Of a DNA stretch of 64,000 nucleotides, positions 25,101-37,500 are shown one piece after another (positions within the stretch are counted from its first letter, which is position 1; each line of letters starts with the position of its first letter). This DNA comes from Apostichopus japonicus (taxonomy: Eukaryota; Echinodermata; Holothuroidea; Aspidochirotida; Stichopodidae). The DNA lies in the NCBI RefSeq assembly GCF_037975245.1, contig NC_092582.1, forward strand, positions 4,440,001 to 4,504,000, read 5' to 3'. Position numbers and translations under genes: made by a program. The notes beneath the pieces were generated by a model. The model had not been told where the DNA came from. It was given only the letters and a program-made list of their open reading frames with translations, and did not search any database.

Positions 25101-28100
25101 AAGGGTTCCTTTCACTCGCTAATGTGGACCTACACACCAACATCCGCTAGGCTTTACCTTTTGTAAAGTTTATATATCAGGTGTACAAGCAAAGGCATAA
25201 ACAAACGCATACATAGAGACAGCATTGATTACATCATTTGACAGCAACGATTTCTTTTGCCTTTGAATGAGATTATCAAATTTGATGTTTAAAAAATGTG
25301 AAATTTCAATGAATAGTAGTACACTTATGACAAAAATTATATCAAAAAGAAGAAGAAGTGAACAATATGTTGTCAAAAGTAAGATGAAGAATGAACAATA
25401 TAGTCAGAATTAAAGACAAAAACAATGACTATGAAATCTAAACAAAATGGAACAATTTTATCAAATAAATGATTTGCATCTCAGTTTTAAATTGCTTCTG
25501 AATTCCTTCCTAGTTTTTTATTCTCAGTCTGAAGTCAATCTAGGTGTGACAATACCTTTTACATACAGCAGGAGTATTGACAATGGCACATGCCACCCCA
25601 CCCCCCTTTCTTTTGGGTAAATTTTCAACAACATAAAAATCTCTCATTCATAATTGAAGAATAATTTTGGAATGATTTTACATCTAACATTGTTCGATAA
25701 AAACACAAACCGTCGAAGAATAATAATTACCGGGCAAAATTAACTTGTTTTATATTATTTTGTCCTTCCTGTTGGTTTTATTAACCACATCACAAGACAA
25801 CCAGCGATGGTTGGGTGCCATTGGACAAGGGAAGGGCTGAGGGTTGAGGTGGAATTGGGCCCAGATGAGGGCTTATTCTCCTCAGCCTTGATCCTCCGTT
25901 TCAGTACTGTGTACCACCCTCCTTGCTAGCTAGAAGGTCCCTTGTGCTTGAAGAGTGCCGACTTAGGTCCGGGAAAAGCATCCTTGACCAACGTCTTATT
26001 AATGAGTACCTACCATAATTACCTCTTTGATGAGTATCATTTCGCCATTCTAATTGAGCTTCAAATCGTCTTCTTTCATAGTGAGTACAGAAACCATTTC
26101 CTTTCCCACTTTCCTTCCCACTCCCTCTCCACCATCCCCACCCCATCAACCTTACCCCCCTCCATGATGACTATTAATTCTTCTCCTCGATCAAATCTAT
26201 CTCCCACCCCTTCTCCTAGATGAGTACAACTTCCCCCCTCCCCCCCCGCATCTTTTGCGAGTACCTACACTTACATTACCATTGATAAGTACCAACGCCC
26301 TCCATAATATATAAGAAAACCCCCCTGCCCTGGATGAATAGCACTAGCACCACTTCTTAATTATATAGGTACCACCAACAACCCCCCTCCTACCACCCTC
26401 CCCATTCTTTCATTAGTACCACCAACTTTCCTTAGTGAGTGGGTTTTTCATTAGTACTCTCAAACTGGCTGGAAGATAAGTTCTGTTAGAGTTTCACAGG
26501 CAAAAAAGAATATCAGTTGAGTTTGAATCGAGCACTGAAACCAGGCACAAGATGCATTTGATTAAAAAAAATCCTGATGTATGACTCTCAAAACAATGAC
26601 TTTTCTACTCTTTCACTAACCCTCCTCACATCCCTCTATGTCATACTTGCCTCCTCCTTCATCTGAAAAGTTCCTATTTTCAGCTTTTTCCACTTTTCCA
26701 TTCCGTCCAAAATTTATATTTCTTCATATTTTTCTCTTCATATTGTCATAAATACTGATCATCTAGTTATAAATCTTTTTCTCCTACTGTAAATTTTACT
26801 CTATTCCCCTGTTTTCTAATACTTCAATTCAAGCACCATTAGATAGCATATTTTGAAGGAATATATTATTCTGTAATCCAACGAAAGCATTTTCAGAAAA
26901 TACGCGACACCAGAGGAACAATCAGAGGAATCTTTACAGTGTGCAAGCGAGTTGCTACTTTTTTTAAATAATTTAAAATTGAGTTTATATTCCATTTTTT
27001 GATAACAATTTTTTTGCTCCAAAGTTTTTTAAACAAAAATCATTCCAAATTAACGTGATATACGCTAACACTTTTCGTTAAACTAGCTGCTCTATAATGA
27101 CAAGATAGGTCACAGAAACTGAATCCTGGGTTAAAAGATGTTAGTGGCAAACCGGAATCTTAAAATATTCCTTCCTTTCATCACAAAATTCTCAGGGCTT
27201 ACCTTTCCTTTCCCCATCTTTTTCTTAAACTCCGAGACGCCATCTTTGGCAAAATCTTTCGTCTACGGGATATTCGAGAAGGAGAAACAGACGACAATGA
27301 GAAAACCACAAAAGACATTAAAATAAAAGGACGGCTGTGAAGCATTTGATATCATAATGTGCATAATTAAAGTATAGAAAGGATGGAATCTGAGGAGCAA
27401 AAATTGATGGAATATTTGTTTGATTGTTTACCATCAGACAATCAGCCCAGAGTAGTCTAAAATGAGTTTATTTATAGCTCTGACCATTTTGTCTTCGCAC
27501 ATAACGTCATAGTACAAACTTGTTTGTCGTTCATGATAAGAACTACTGCGATGCTTGACAACAATGCATCTTCTCTCCCAACCCCCCCCCACCCCTTTCC
27601 TCCCACATGGAGGCCTTAAGGCAACTGAGAGACATCTGAGGCATCTACGTCTCTATTATTAATAATTTTAATAAATTGGAAATTTTTCGAAGTGGTCTTA
27701 GGTGATTGTCATCATTGATTAGATTATCAAAGTGCATGGAATTTGAAAACACAGAACTTTTGTCTCATTCATTCGATGGGTTTATAACTTTTTTTTATAT
27801 ATATTTTTTTATTTCACTCTTTGGAGGAGCAACAACAGCTTGAAGGCAAGACTTAAAAGGAAAGAAACAAGTATAATGGAAAGCTGCTAATGGTATGTAT
27901 ACGACAAGCAGAGATTGTGAAGATACACTAGTACATGAACTGGTGGCAAATTACCTGTTGAAAGTAGTGTTTGACAGCTTCCGAATTCACGTCCTGGGTA
28001 CGGTGATGCCATGATAGAGGGAGACAAACGATATGTTGCCACAGTGACGAAAGATACGTTGCGAAGAATGAGTACATGATCAAAGGAGACCAAAGACGGC

Positions 28101-31100
28101 AGGTTTGGTAAAAAGTAAACATAAATATTCAGAGGGTGTAACCGTAATGTTGCACTGAAAAGGTCTTTTTGCTTTACAAGCATTTGAAAAGAGGAAACCC
28201 CAATTGCATTGTGGGTATTGCGAAACAATTCCGGTTTGGTATTACATACTACAGGGGTTGTCAGAGGTGCTTACAAAACTTTCAAACAGTTTCATGCCAA
28301 AAAGAAATTTGAATTACATCATGATTTTGTGGAATACTTTCTCTAGTGACCAGCAGGTTCTTCAGATACATGAGTTGTGAAACCGCGGTACATTCCATTA
28401 GTTTGTGAAACCGGGGTACATTCGGTTAGTTTTTGAAGACCAATGGGAAGGAGAGTTTGTAAATGCTCTCTCTCTTTTGGAGGTGCAAAGAGTAGCTGCT
28501 AAAAGATACATACATATGAACAAGTATGGATATGCTGAATTGCAAAAAAACAAAATTGATAAAAGACTGTGATACAAAACAATATGGTGTGTGGGGTGTG
28601 TATGATGAATAAAAATGATTACATTCTTTGGTCAATTTGCTGTTAAAACACCAAATGATTCATATTCAAAATTGTGAGGAAAAAAACAATTAAATCCCAA
28701 AGTTTTGAGCAATAAAATACACATGCTAAGATCTTGTGAAATAAAAAGATTGAAAAAAAAAAAAAAGAACCGGGAAAAATTTGTTGACTGTTCAAATTTT
28801 GTGTATCGGTTTTGAAGGCTCCAAGCATTGCCTCATAAAATACTATGGTTAAAGACCTTCTACACATTTTGGAACTTGTACAGCAATTTCCCCCAATTTG
28901 CATAGAATTTTGGGATGTGACACCTGATAAGCTAGTCCATCGGAACCAACATTCTCAACTCTTCCCTGTGTCTGCAGGGCAAATTTTTGATGGTACTACC
29001 CCTCGTCAGAGACAATCAAATTTCTGTTTGGACGACAAAAGTAGGCGGTGGAAGTTGTCCGGCAGACGGCCGGTTGTTTACATCAAATTCTGATTGCATT
29101 GTAAATAAATATCCCCAAAGAAGTCAAATGATAACTTGGTACACCCCCCTAGCTTAAGATGGTGTTCTATTTATCAACCTACACATTTCTCCTACTAAGT
29201 TTATATTTAGTCATTGCTATTGTTTTAGGCAACAACTAGAAGTAAAAAATCCTTAAAAATGTTAATTGGTTAGTACAATTCAATCTGAAACAAAAAACAG
29301 TCAACTGTCAAAAACACTAAGATTTTACACTAAAGTAAACTTTTTGCATAGATATGATGAAATTCATGAAATATGACCTCCAAATCTCCTGTCTTGTGCA
29401 TGCCGATTATAAAAACAAAAAGGGCTCTCTCTGAGCATACTGGTTCACAGAGTCACCTCCAAACCTCCTATAGTAAAATATTATCACATTAATTTTCCAG
29501 CTCAAAGCTTCCCTTCAAAACAACTAAGCTTCTCCATCAGATGTAAAACAAGAGCTCTTACATTGATGGTTTCCTGTGCTGTCTTCTTCACCTCTAGGGC
29601 CACGCTCTTCATCCCCCTCACCGTCGATAACAGAAGCCTCCGACCATCTGAAGCCGTGGAATCCTTCAGTCTCAGCATCGCAGTCTTCCACTTCGCTGAA
29701 CCTGCAAATGATTTATATGATAATCTCAAGAAAGCAAGAGCCCTTCTACTGACGGAAAATGCGTCACTCCTCTGAGCAAAGTCCACATTATTCAATGAGA
29801 AACAATTCCCTCCCATTCCAAACACCCACCCCACCTACCCTAGCCTCCTACATCCCCTCACCCCACCCTCTCTGGCTCAAAATAATACATGAATACTAGA
29901 ATTCTGGTGTCACATGAAGAGTACTTCCGTTTTTTAAAAGTGTAAAATTATATCTGCTAGACCAGTGGTTCTCAAACGTTTTTAGACGACCGCCCCTTTC
30001 GACAATCTTGAACTGTCCCAATGACTCCCTCTTCCACATCCCCTCCACTTTGTAATCAGTGACCAGCTCACGGAATACCCCAAATGACAGGCTAAAATGG
30101 TAGCGCTATGTGCTTATAAGTTACAATTGATGTCTCTGCTACAATATAATCCAAATGCGAAAGATATTTCTTATACCATTTTTGGATAATTTTGGGTCAC
30201 AAAATTATTATTTTTTGTTCCAAGACCCCTGGATGCCTTATTGTGCCCTAAATCGCTGCAGTGATGTGTCGTAATCGCCAGAGACCCCCAAATCAGTGCC
30301 AGCGCTCCTACTCCATGTGTACCCTGTAGCGCCCCCCTGAGTCTTCCCAATGCCCCAGGGGGGCGGCAGGGACCACTTTGAGAACCACTGTGCTATACCA
30401 ATAGTCCACTTAACACATTTTCTAGTTGACTTCATCCAATATATGTCAAATACAATAAACAGCACTAAATTTTACCCCACAATATGCCGATCAGTGGTCG
30501 CATATTAATTTTATATTCAGCAGTAGTCTAAAGGCACGAGTGCACTGCCCGAACTACCCCACGATTTCCCACTAGACAGTGGTAGAGTGGAGCAGAGCAG
30601 GGTCTTGATCAGCAGTTGGCTCAAAGATGATAAACCAATAACACTTACTTAGATCTCCTGTGTTGTTGATTTCCTCTTCAAAGGCGTCGTCGATGAAGAG
30701 ACCTTCGTTCATTGAATCTACTCTATGGTCAATGAACTGAAACAATAACAGGAAGACAGTTGATGACGATGATGACATCATTTTTGTGATTCAAACAGTT
30801 TTCATCTTCTGCTTCAAGGAACTTTTACCATACTTGAAGCAAGCAATGAAAGATACAGATTGAAACAGGGTCCTTAACTACGATTTTTCATTCCGAGGTG
30901 AAATTAAACATTTTCATGTCATATTAAGAATCGATACGGCCCATATTTCACTTAATATTCAGGTTGCGTTTGTGTACTGCATATGAATATCTCTCCGACT
31001 GTTTTCCATTAAACAGAGCTTTTTAAAACCTAAAATTCCTTGTAAAACTGTGATTAATTTCCTCAAGTCTGTTACAGGAGATGGAAAAAAAAAAACATAC

Positions 31101-31557
31101 AAAACCGAGTTAATTATTTGTACAAAACGAGTAGTTGAATTTGAATTTATTCTTTGAAGTTCACATTTTTCTCTTTTTACAGTGATTACATTTTATATCT
31201 GGTATACCCAGAGTGGCAGGGTTGACTGGTGGTATATGCGGACACCCTAACCACTAGGCTATGGACGCTGATTGTATGTCCAGAGGTTCGAAACCGGTAA
31301 GGAAGGTCATAATTCCACTGTAGGCGTTAGTCACCTGTATTGAACAATACTAGTTCTGTTTTTGGTGACATACAGTATTTGCCCTACTCTAGAGATCAAA
31401 CATGATGCTAACTAACTAGAAATCATTTGTGATTCCTAAAGCCGGATCTTGAAAGAGATAGTTTGAACAGACTTTATGTTAATGGAAAGGAGGTATACGT
31501 CAAAGGCAAATGAATATATATAATTGAAAACATAATGAATAGTATATATATATATAT

Positions 31558-31591
<34 letters not shown>

Positions 31592-34500
31592 CACTATTAG
31601 AGCAGCCCCTGATAACCGAATATTGAAGCAGAATATTTACAATATTACCAACAATATCGTTCCACAGACATTGGCAATGGCTTGATACTCAATAAATGAT
31701 ACGAACCTGTGTGAAATGTTGCATCTGCAGAAGTTTCTCTAAGCATTCTGATGTGTGACTTGATCGCGACTCCACAAAGGAATCTTTGTCAAAAACAATA
31801 ATTTCACCCTGAAAACCAGAACACAAAATCCATCATATAAAAGATCATTTAGTATTCAATCAAAATGAAGAAGACAATCAAAGGTTATTCAGGGAAATAT
31901 AACAAACTTTCTAATTATTATGTTAACTCTTATTATGTAAATATACATTGTAATATTATGTATTCAAACTTGGCTGTCTGGATAATTGTATGAGAAATAT
32001 GAGATTTATCCAAGGAAACTGTAAAAAACTCTCTTATAACTATGTTACTGTTATTATGTTATTGTATAATATAATATTATGTAAAAAAACCTTTGCTGTC
32101 AGGAGTTCTTTTGTAAATATGAGATTTATCCAAGGAAACTGTAACAAACTCTCTAATAACTATGTATGTTATTGTACAATATAATATTATGTAAAAAAAC
32201 TTTGCTGTCAGGATACTTTTGTAAATATGAGGTTTATCCAAGGAAACTGTAACAAACTCTTATAACTATGTTTTCTATTGTTATACTGTTATTGTACAAT
32301 GTAATATTATTTAAACAAAACTTTGCTGTCAGGATACTTTTTGTAAATATGAGGTTTATCCAAGGAAACTGTTACAAACTCTTATAACTATGTTTTTTAT
32401 TGTTATACTGTTATTGTACAAAGTAATATTATTTAAACAAAACTTTGCTGTCAGGATACTTTTTGTAAATATAAGGTTTATCCAAGGAAACTGTAATAAA
32501 CTCTCAAATAACCATGTTATTGTTATAATGTTATTGTACAATATAATATTATGTAAAACAAGAGCATCAATGATGCAGTATCTCAATACTGGAAGTTTTA
32601 ATTTTGATTCCTAATTTCAAATCTTTGCTCTGTCTCTACAATTATCAATATCAATCATGGTACAACAAATATATAACTTGCATTTTTGCTACTTTGCCAC
32701 GAATAGTCTCTGCAGGTTACACTTTATCCTGCTAGTCTTGCCTTTAGCGCTCATTGCCTGTTAGTCGAAAGAACGACGTTGCAAGGTTTAGTAATGTCAT
32801 AGAATATTTAAGAACTTGTTTTTTATGTGGTATCCTTCATCTTAGGTCAGTCTCTGTTGGACTTTTTGGTCATATAGTTTGAAGTCAATGACAACAGCCA
32901 AATTAGAAGAGGCGAACAACTCGACCATATTCTTGATGCCTGCCTTGAGAGCTAGGCCTATTGACCTACTGTATGTTACTGTAGTGGTGACTACCATCAA
33001 AACTGTGTCCACTTCTAGATATCAAAACAACCCACGTTTTTCCATCTCAATTTTTCGGACATGAAGATTTCATGGATTTATGACTTGGAAAAAATAATGT
33101 AAAAGAAGATTACAAGTTTTTATATGCAAGTGATGGGTGGCCTCCTCTTCCCCTAATAGCCACCTCAGTTCCTCTCCATTTTGTTATTTAATTTTAATTC
33201 TTTGTACATTTGATGTCAAACATTACAGGTTCAAAAGAAAGCTAAACATACTTCTTATAACCTTATACATCTTAAATCCTTATAAATAAAACATAACCTT
33301 ATACAATACGTACCCATCAAACAAACTTACCCTGGTCCTTCCTAGGAAAAGCTGTCTGAACACCAGTACAATGCTAATGTGGCTATTACTGAAAGCCTAA
33401 TAGGCCTAGGCCTACGGGCCTAGGCCTATATATATATATTTTTTTAAATGCACTAGGCCTACAGTAAGTAGCCTTCAGAAATACAAGAAAGTGTATACGT
33501 AATTATACAAAATACATGAAGGGCAATCAAACAAACTTAATATGGCCCTTGCTCTGAAAAGCTACCTGAACACCAGTACTATCCTTAAATGGATGTTACA
33601 AAAACGAAGGCCTAATATAAATTAAATGCACTACGTAGACTTCAGCAGTACAGAATGTAATTAGCATGCAATACACTAACACCTCGCGTACCTAACTACA
33701 CTACAGAAAATTGGTCGCGAGGGTAGCCATTTTCGTATATCTAACATGTAGCTGTTATGAGTCATAGCCAATCTGCTACAAAACAGACTTGGGGGCGGGG
33801 CTTAATCATCAAAAACGGACCTTTTTACTAAATGTAGGGGCGGCAGCTTAGTGTTGTTTTAAGAAAGAAAAATCATTTAAACATCAAATAAAGCAAATAA
33901 AAGCCATAAAATGTCATATACAAGTAGTAAAATTCTTATTAATACCTACCTGTAAACAACAAATGAAAGTTTAAAATGTTAATAAAATATATAATACATA
34001 GGACCCTATCTTAGACGATACCACTGTTGAAAGACAGTTCTATTCTATTCTCTTTCATAAAACATAAGTTTTGGAGCGTGTGCAAAACAGGTCTGCCAAA
34101 GTGTGTTTTCAGTCCAAATTGGCCCGATTTGGACATAAATCGGTGAAAAAGTCACAGAATGAGATACAATTCTGGAATAAAAAATAGTAACTTTTGTTGG
34201 TCTATATGATATATTCTTGCTCTGGAAATTCCAGAGAAAAAGAACTTTGTTTGAAGACGCTGAAAAATTTTTAAGAGAAGAGAGAGTCCCACTTACTGTT
34301 ACAATATCTCTATACATGTAATGTATTGAGATAAAAACTTTGCTGTCAGGGTACTTTTGGTAAATATGAGATTTATCCAAGGAAACTGTAACAAACTTAC
34401 TTATCACTATGTATGTTATTGTTGTTACGTAATCACACTTTGCTGTTTGGGTAATCGAGTGAGGAATTTCAGTGATTCCTAGGAACTATAACCAACAACT

Positions 34501-37500
34501 TTCTGAATAAATCAGCCCTGCAAATGTTTGTATCGAATTGATAATCTCATTTTTCTGAAGTTTCTGTAACACAACAACTGATCTTCCAGGCTGCATCCAC
34601 AAGGTGACTTGAACTTAACGTGTTTTTTATTCTTATTTTGTTAATAGCGATATTCATGTGTTTACATGTATACTCTAAAACCTGAATCTATTGCATAAAA
34701 CATTAAAAAAAAAAGGAAATATGGCTTTCAATTGTGAAGATGATAAACTTACCTCTCTTAACTTCAGAGAGAGCTTGTAGCTTCCAATAAGTCGCACCAT
34801 AAATTTCAAGAAGGCCCTGGCCACGCCATCCCCACTCAGTTGGGCAGTGTTTTTGAGATTGTTTTTAAGTTGTCGGACCTGAGGGTAGAGTGAAACAGTT
34901 AACCAGAGAGCTTCCCGATTCCTTGCCTTGTAAGTTTTACATATGGAAATCAGACCTGATTGACAGCGCAACTGGGGAAAAATGTGTCCCTAAAGTCAAG
35001 TACCAGAACATCAGGAAAGAGAGTTTCGGATGACTTGACCGTTGCGTTGTAATAATACCCTGCTGAAAGTTGATTAATGGACGTGGAACACTTAAACGAG
35101 CAAAAGTCAAATCCTGTGACCTTTGGTGACATGAAAAAAGCCATTCGTCGATGAGACGGTGCTTAAAGTTAAACCAACGATCTGAGGGTCATTTTGGAGA
35201 GAGGTGTTAGATAGATCTGTCATATTGTTTCTCCAAATCTTATGTGAGCCCTTACGATTTAATATTGCCTCTCCCAGGCTTTCAGCTATCATGAGGGTTG
35301 AATGCTTTTTCCTGCAGTATAAAACTGGGACTTACAGTAGGTTTTAGAATTGGTGACCGATTTCCCAAGTACTGTAGCTGCAACTGCGAAATGTGACAGT
35401 TTGCTGGTCCATGTTTATATATGACTCCCCAGCCCTCCTCAACACAAGTTGACAGGAATACCATTGTTACAACTTTGTGGTGGGGGGGGGGGGTATTAAA
35501 ACGTCAGTATTTGTTTCACCTAAAAGCAACTTGGATACATTATGTTGCTCAAATCAACCAACTACAATATTCAACAATTCTATCGTTAAGTAAGTTATTC
35601 CCACCCCCCTTTCCCTGCAGGGGACGTTGTGTTTACAAGCAAGACCACACACCATGCCATTATGATCGCCTACAATTTACATCTAATCCAAAACTTTTTT
35701 AAGACCCTATTGCAGCAAACCTAACCACGTATTTTCTCTCCGAGCTACTTCACGACAGGACAAGTTTAAGTGAAAAACCAACTCCTCAAAAGCATACAAA
35801 TATAGTTGACTTACAATATCTGATGGTAGTGTTTCTATGTCATCAAATGGATTTTCTATTTCATTGGTATCAGCGTTGAGGATCACAACTTCATCAATTG
35901 GATTGCTTCTGATTTTCTGCAAGAGACAAAAATAATCATAAAAAAAATCAATTTCATAAACACCAAATCAAGAGATTACAAATATGTATATATCCATTTT
36001 TTGTTGTTAGTTTTTTAATTCAAAAACTTCAAAAACTTCAAAAAAACTTCAAAAAAACTTCAAAAAATCAAAAACTTCAAAAACTCATTTTAGAGATAAA
36101 TATGGCGCTCTTTGATTACAGTGACTTTCTACATTTGAAGGTCGTTACCGGCATGAAAGAGGCGTGAACTCCGACGAGAAAGGGCATCGGGGCACAACAG
36201 TAGTCGATGAGATGGGCCGGCATGACTGGGATATAAATATGTTGCCAGTAAAATGGAAAGAGTAGAGAAGCTGCTCCATGGACACAGGCTGTTAACTGGA
36301 ATAAAATAATAAAACATAATTTAAACAAAAATTTAAAAAATCAGAACATAGAATTGGGAGGGTTGTTCGCGGGACGACATTTCCCATAATGCATCTAGGT
36401 TGATTGCGAGTATCAAGACATGGGCAAAGTTAGACTGAAGGCTACACTATCTGGGATGGACTGAATTTGGTGAGATTATCAGATGCGCTTCTTTAACAGT
36501 ATGTCAGTGTTGGCTGCAAAATGTTTAAGCCTGCAAAACGTCTGATCGAAAGGTTTTGTGAATAACTTTCTTGGGTAGGTTTCACCCCACCAAATTATAC
36601 CCAGACATTGAGGAGTGTTTAATTAGACTTGTAATTGAGTTGAATGTCTCAGAGAGGAAGAATGTTCTGAAGATGGGCAGTACCATGTTTTTGGGAGCTT
36701 GAACATTTAGTGACCATTATTTGACATAGATTTAAGAAATTGGGGGGAGGGGTGAAAGGTGAGGGTGTGGTTGATCATAAATATGGACTACCTGATACAT
36801 ATACAATCAACCTAAATCATCTTTCATTTCTGACAGGTAGCCTGCTATCACAAGATCATAACAAGATACCTTTCTGTTTGGTCTTAAATCATGGATCTTT
36901 TGCAAGGTTGAGTACGATATTAGACCAACCATTAATTGAAACAACCCAATTCAGCATAAACATGTGGTTGATCATAAACATGGACTAACTGATACATATA
37001 CAATCAACCTAAATCATCTTTCATTTCTGACAGGTAGCCTGCTATCACAAGATCGTAACAAGATACCTTTCTGTTTGGTCTTAAAATCATGGATCTTTTG
37101 CAAGGTTGAGTACGATATTAGACCAACCATTAATTGAAACAACCCGATTCAGCATAAAAGTTGCCAAGACTGTTGTGGCTTGACAAAAAGTCACTCATTA
37201 CAAATGGGAACATTACAAGTTATAAAACGATTGATAAGTTTGGTGCAGACTTTGATCATATTTCTGGGACAGACATGGGTGAAGGGGGGGGGCACAAATG
37301 ATGGACAAACCATGAGGTAACCTACCCTGCTTAGCTTTTCCGACGTAATCAGTACTCGTCTTTCATAAAGCAAACTGTGAAGAGGTAACAAAAAAATTAA
37401 TAAAATTATAACCATGATATAAAATGAAGTGCTTCAGCTACTTCCTTCGATAGGAGAAGACTTATACTTCTTTCACCTCTGAATTATCAATACCGGCACA

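Larger units (their letters stand above)
23869..27202 (-). other. DENND1: DENND1 intron
   Basis: Holds the pogo-like MITE (23995-24417), a decayed relative of the 663-1100 repeat (24865-25140), and a C-rich degenerate GAGTAC repeat (25995-26460). The rest is AT-rich with no recognisable gene. Confidence 0.8.
30737..31706 (-). other. DENND1: DENND1 intron carrying retroposon copy 2
   Basis: Contains the second copy of the tRNA-like retroposon (31232-31510) and the AT microsatellite behind it (31536-31591). The first 480 bp show nothing recognisable. Confidence 0.85.
31809..34752 (-). other. DENND1: DENND1 intron rich in tandem repeats
   Basis: Holds a ~115-bp tandem array (31893-32562), a 210-bp tandem duplication (33316-33680) and a stray copy of the 115-bp unit (34330-34450). 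The 32580-33300 and 33680-34320 stretches show no gene. Confidence 0.85.

Noticed and set aside
25901-26149. Possible extra DENND1 exon ([17 protein letters not shown] frame)
   Set aside because: No acceptor with a pyrimidine tract and no good donor in phase; lies in the GAGTAC repeat region.
34045-34407. 120-codon minus-strand open frame
   Set aside because: Overlaps a dispersed copy of the 115-bp repeat unit and has no protein-like motif.
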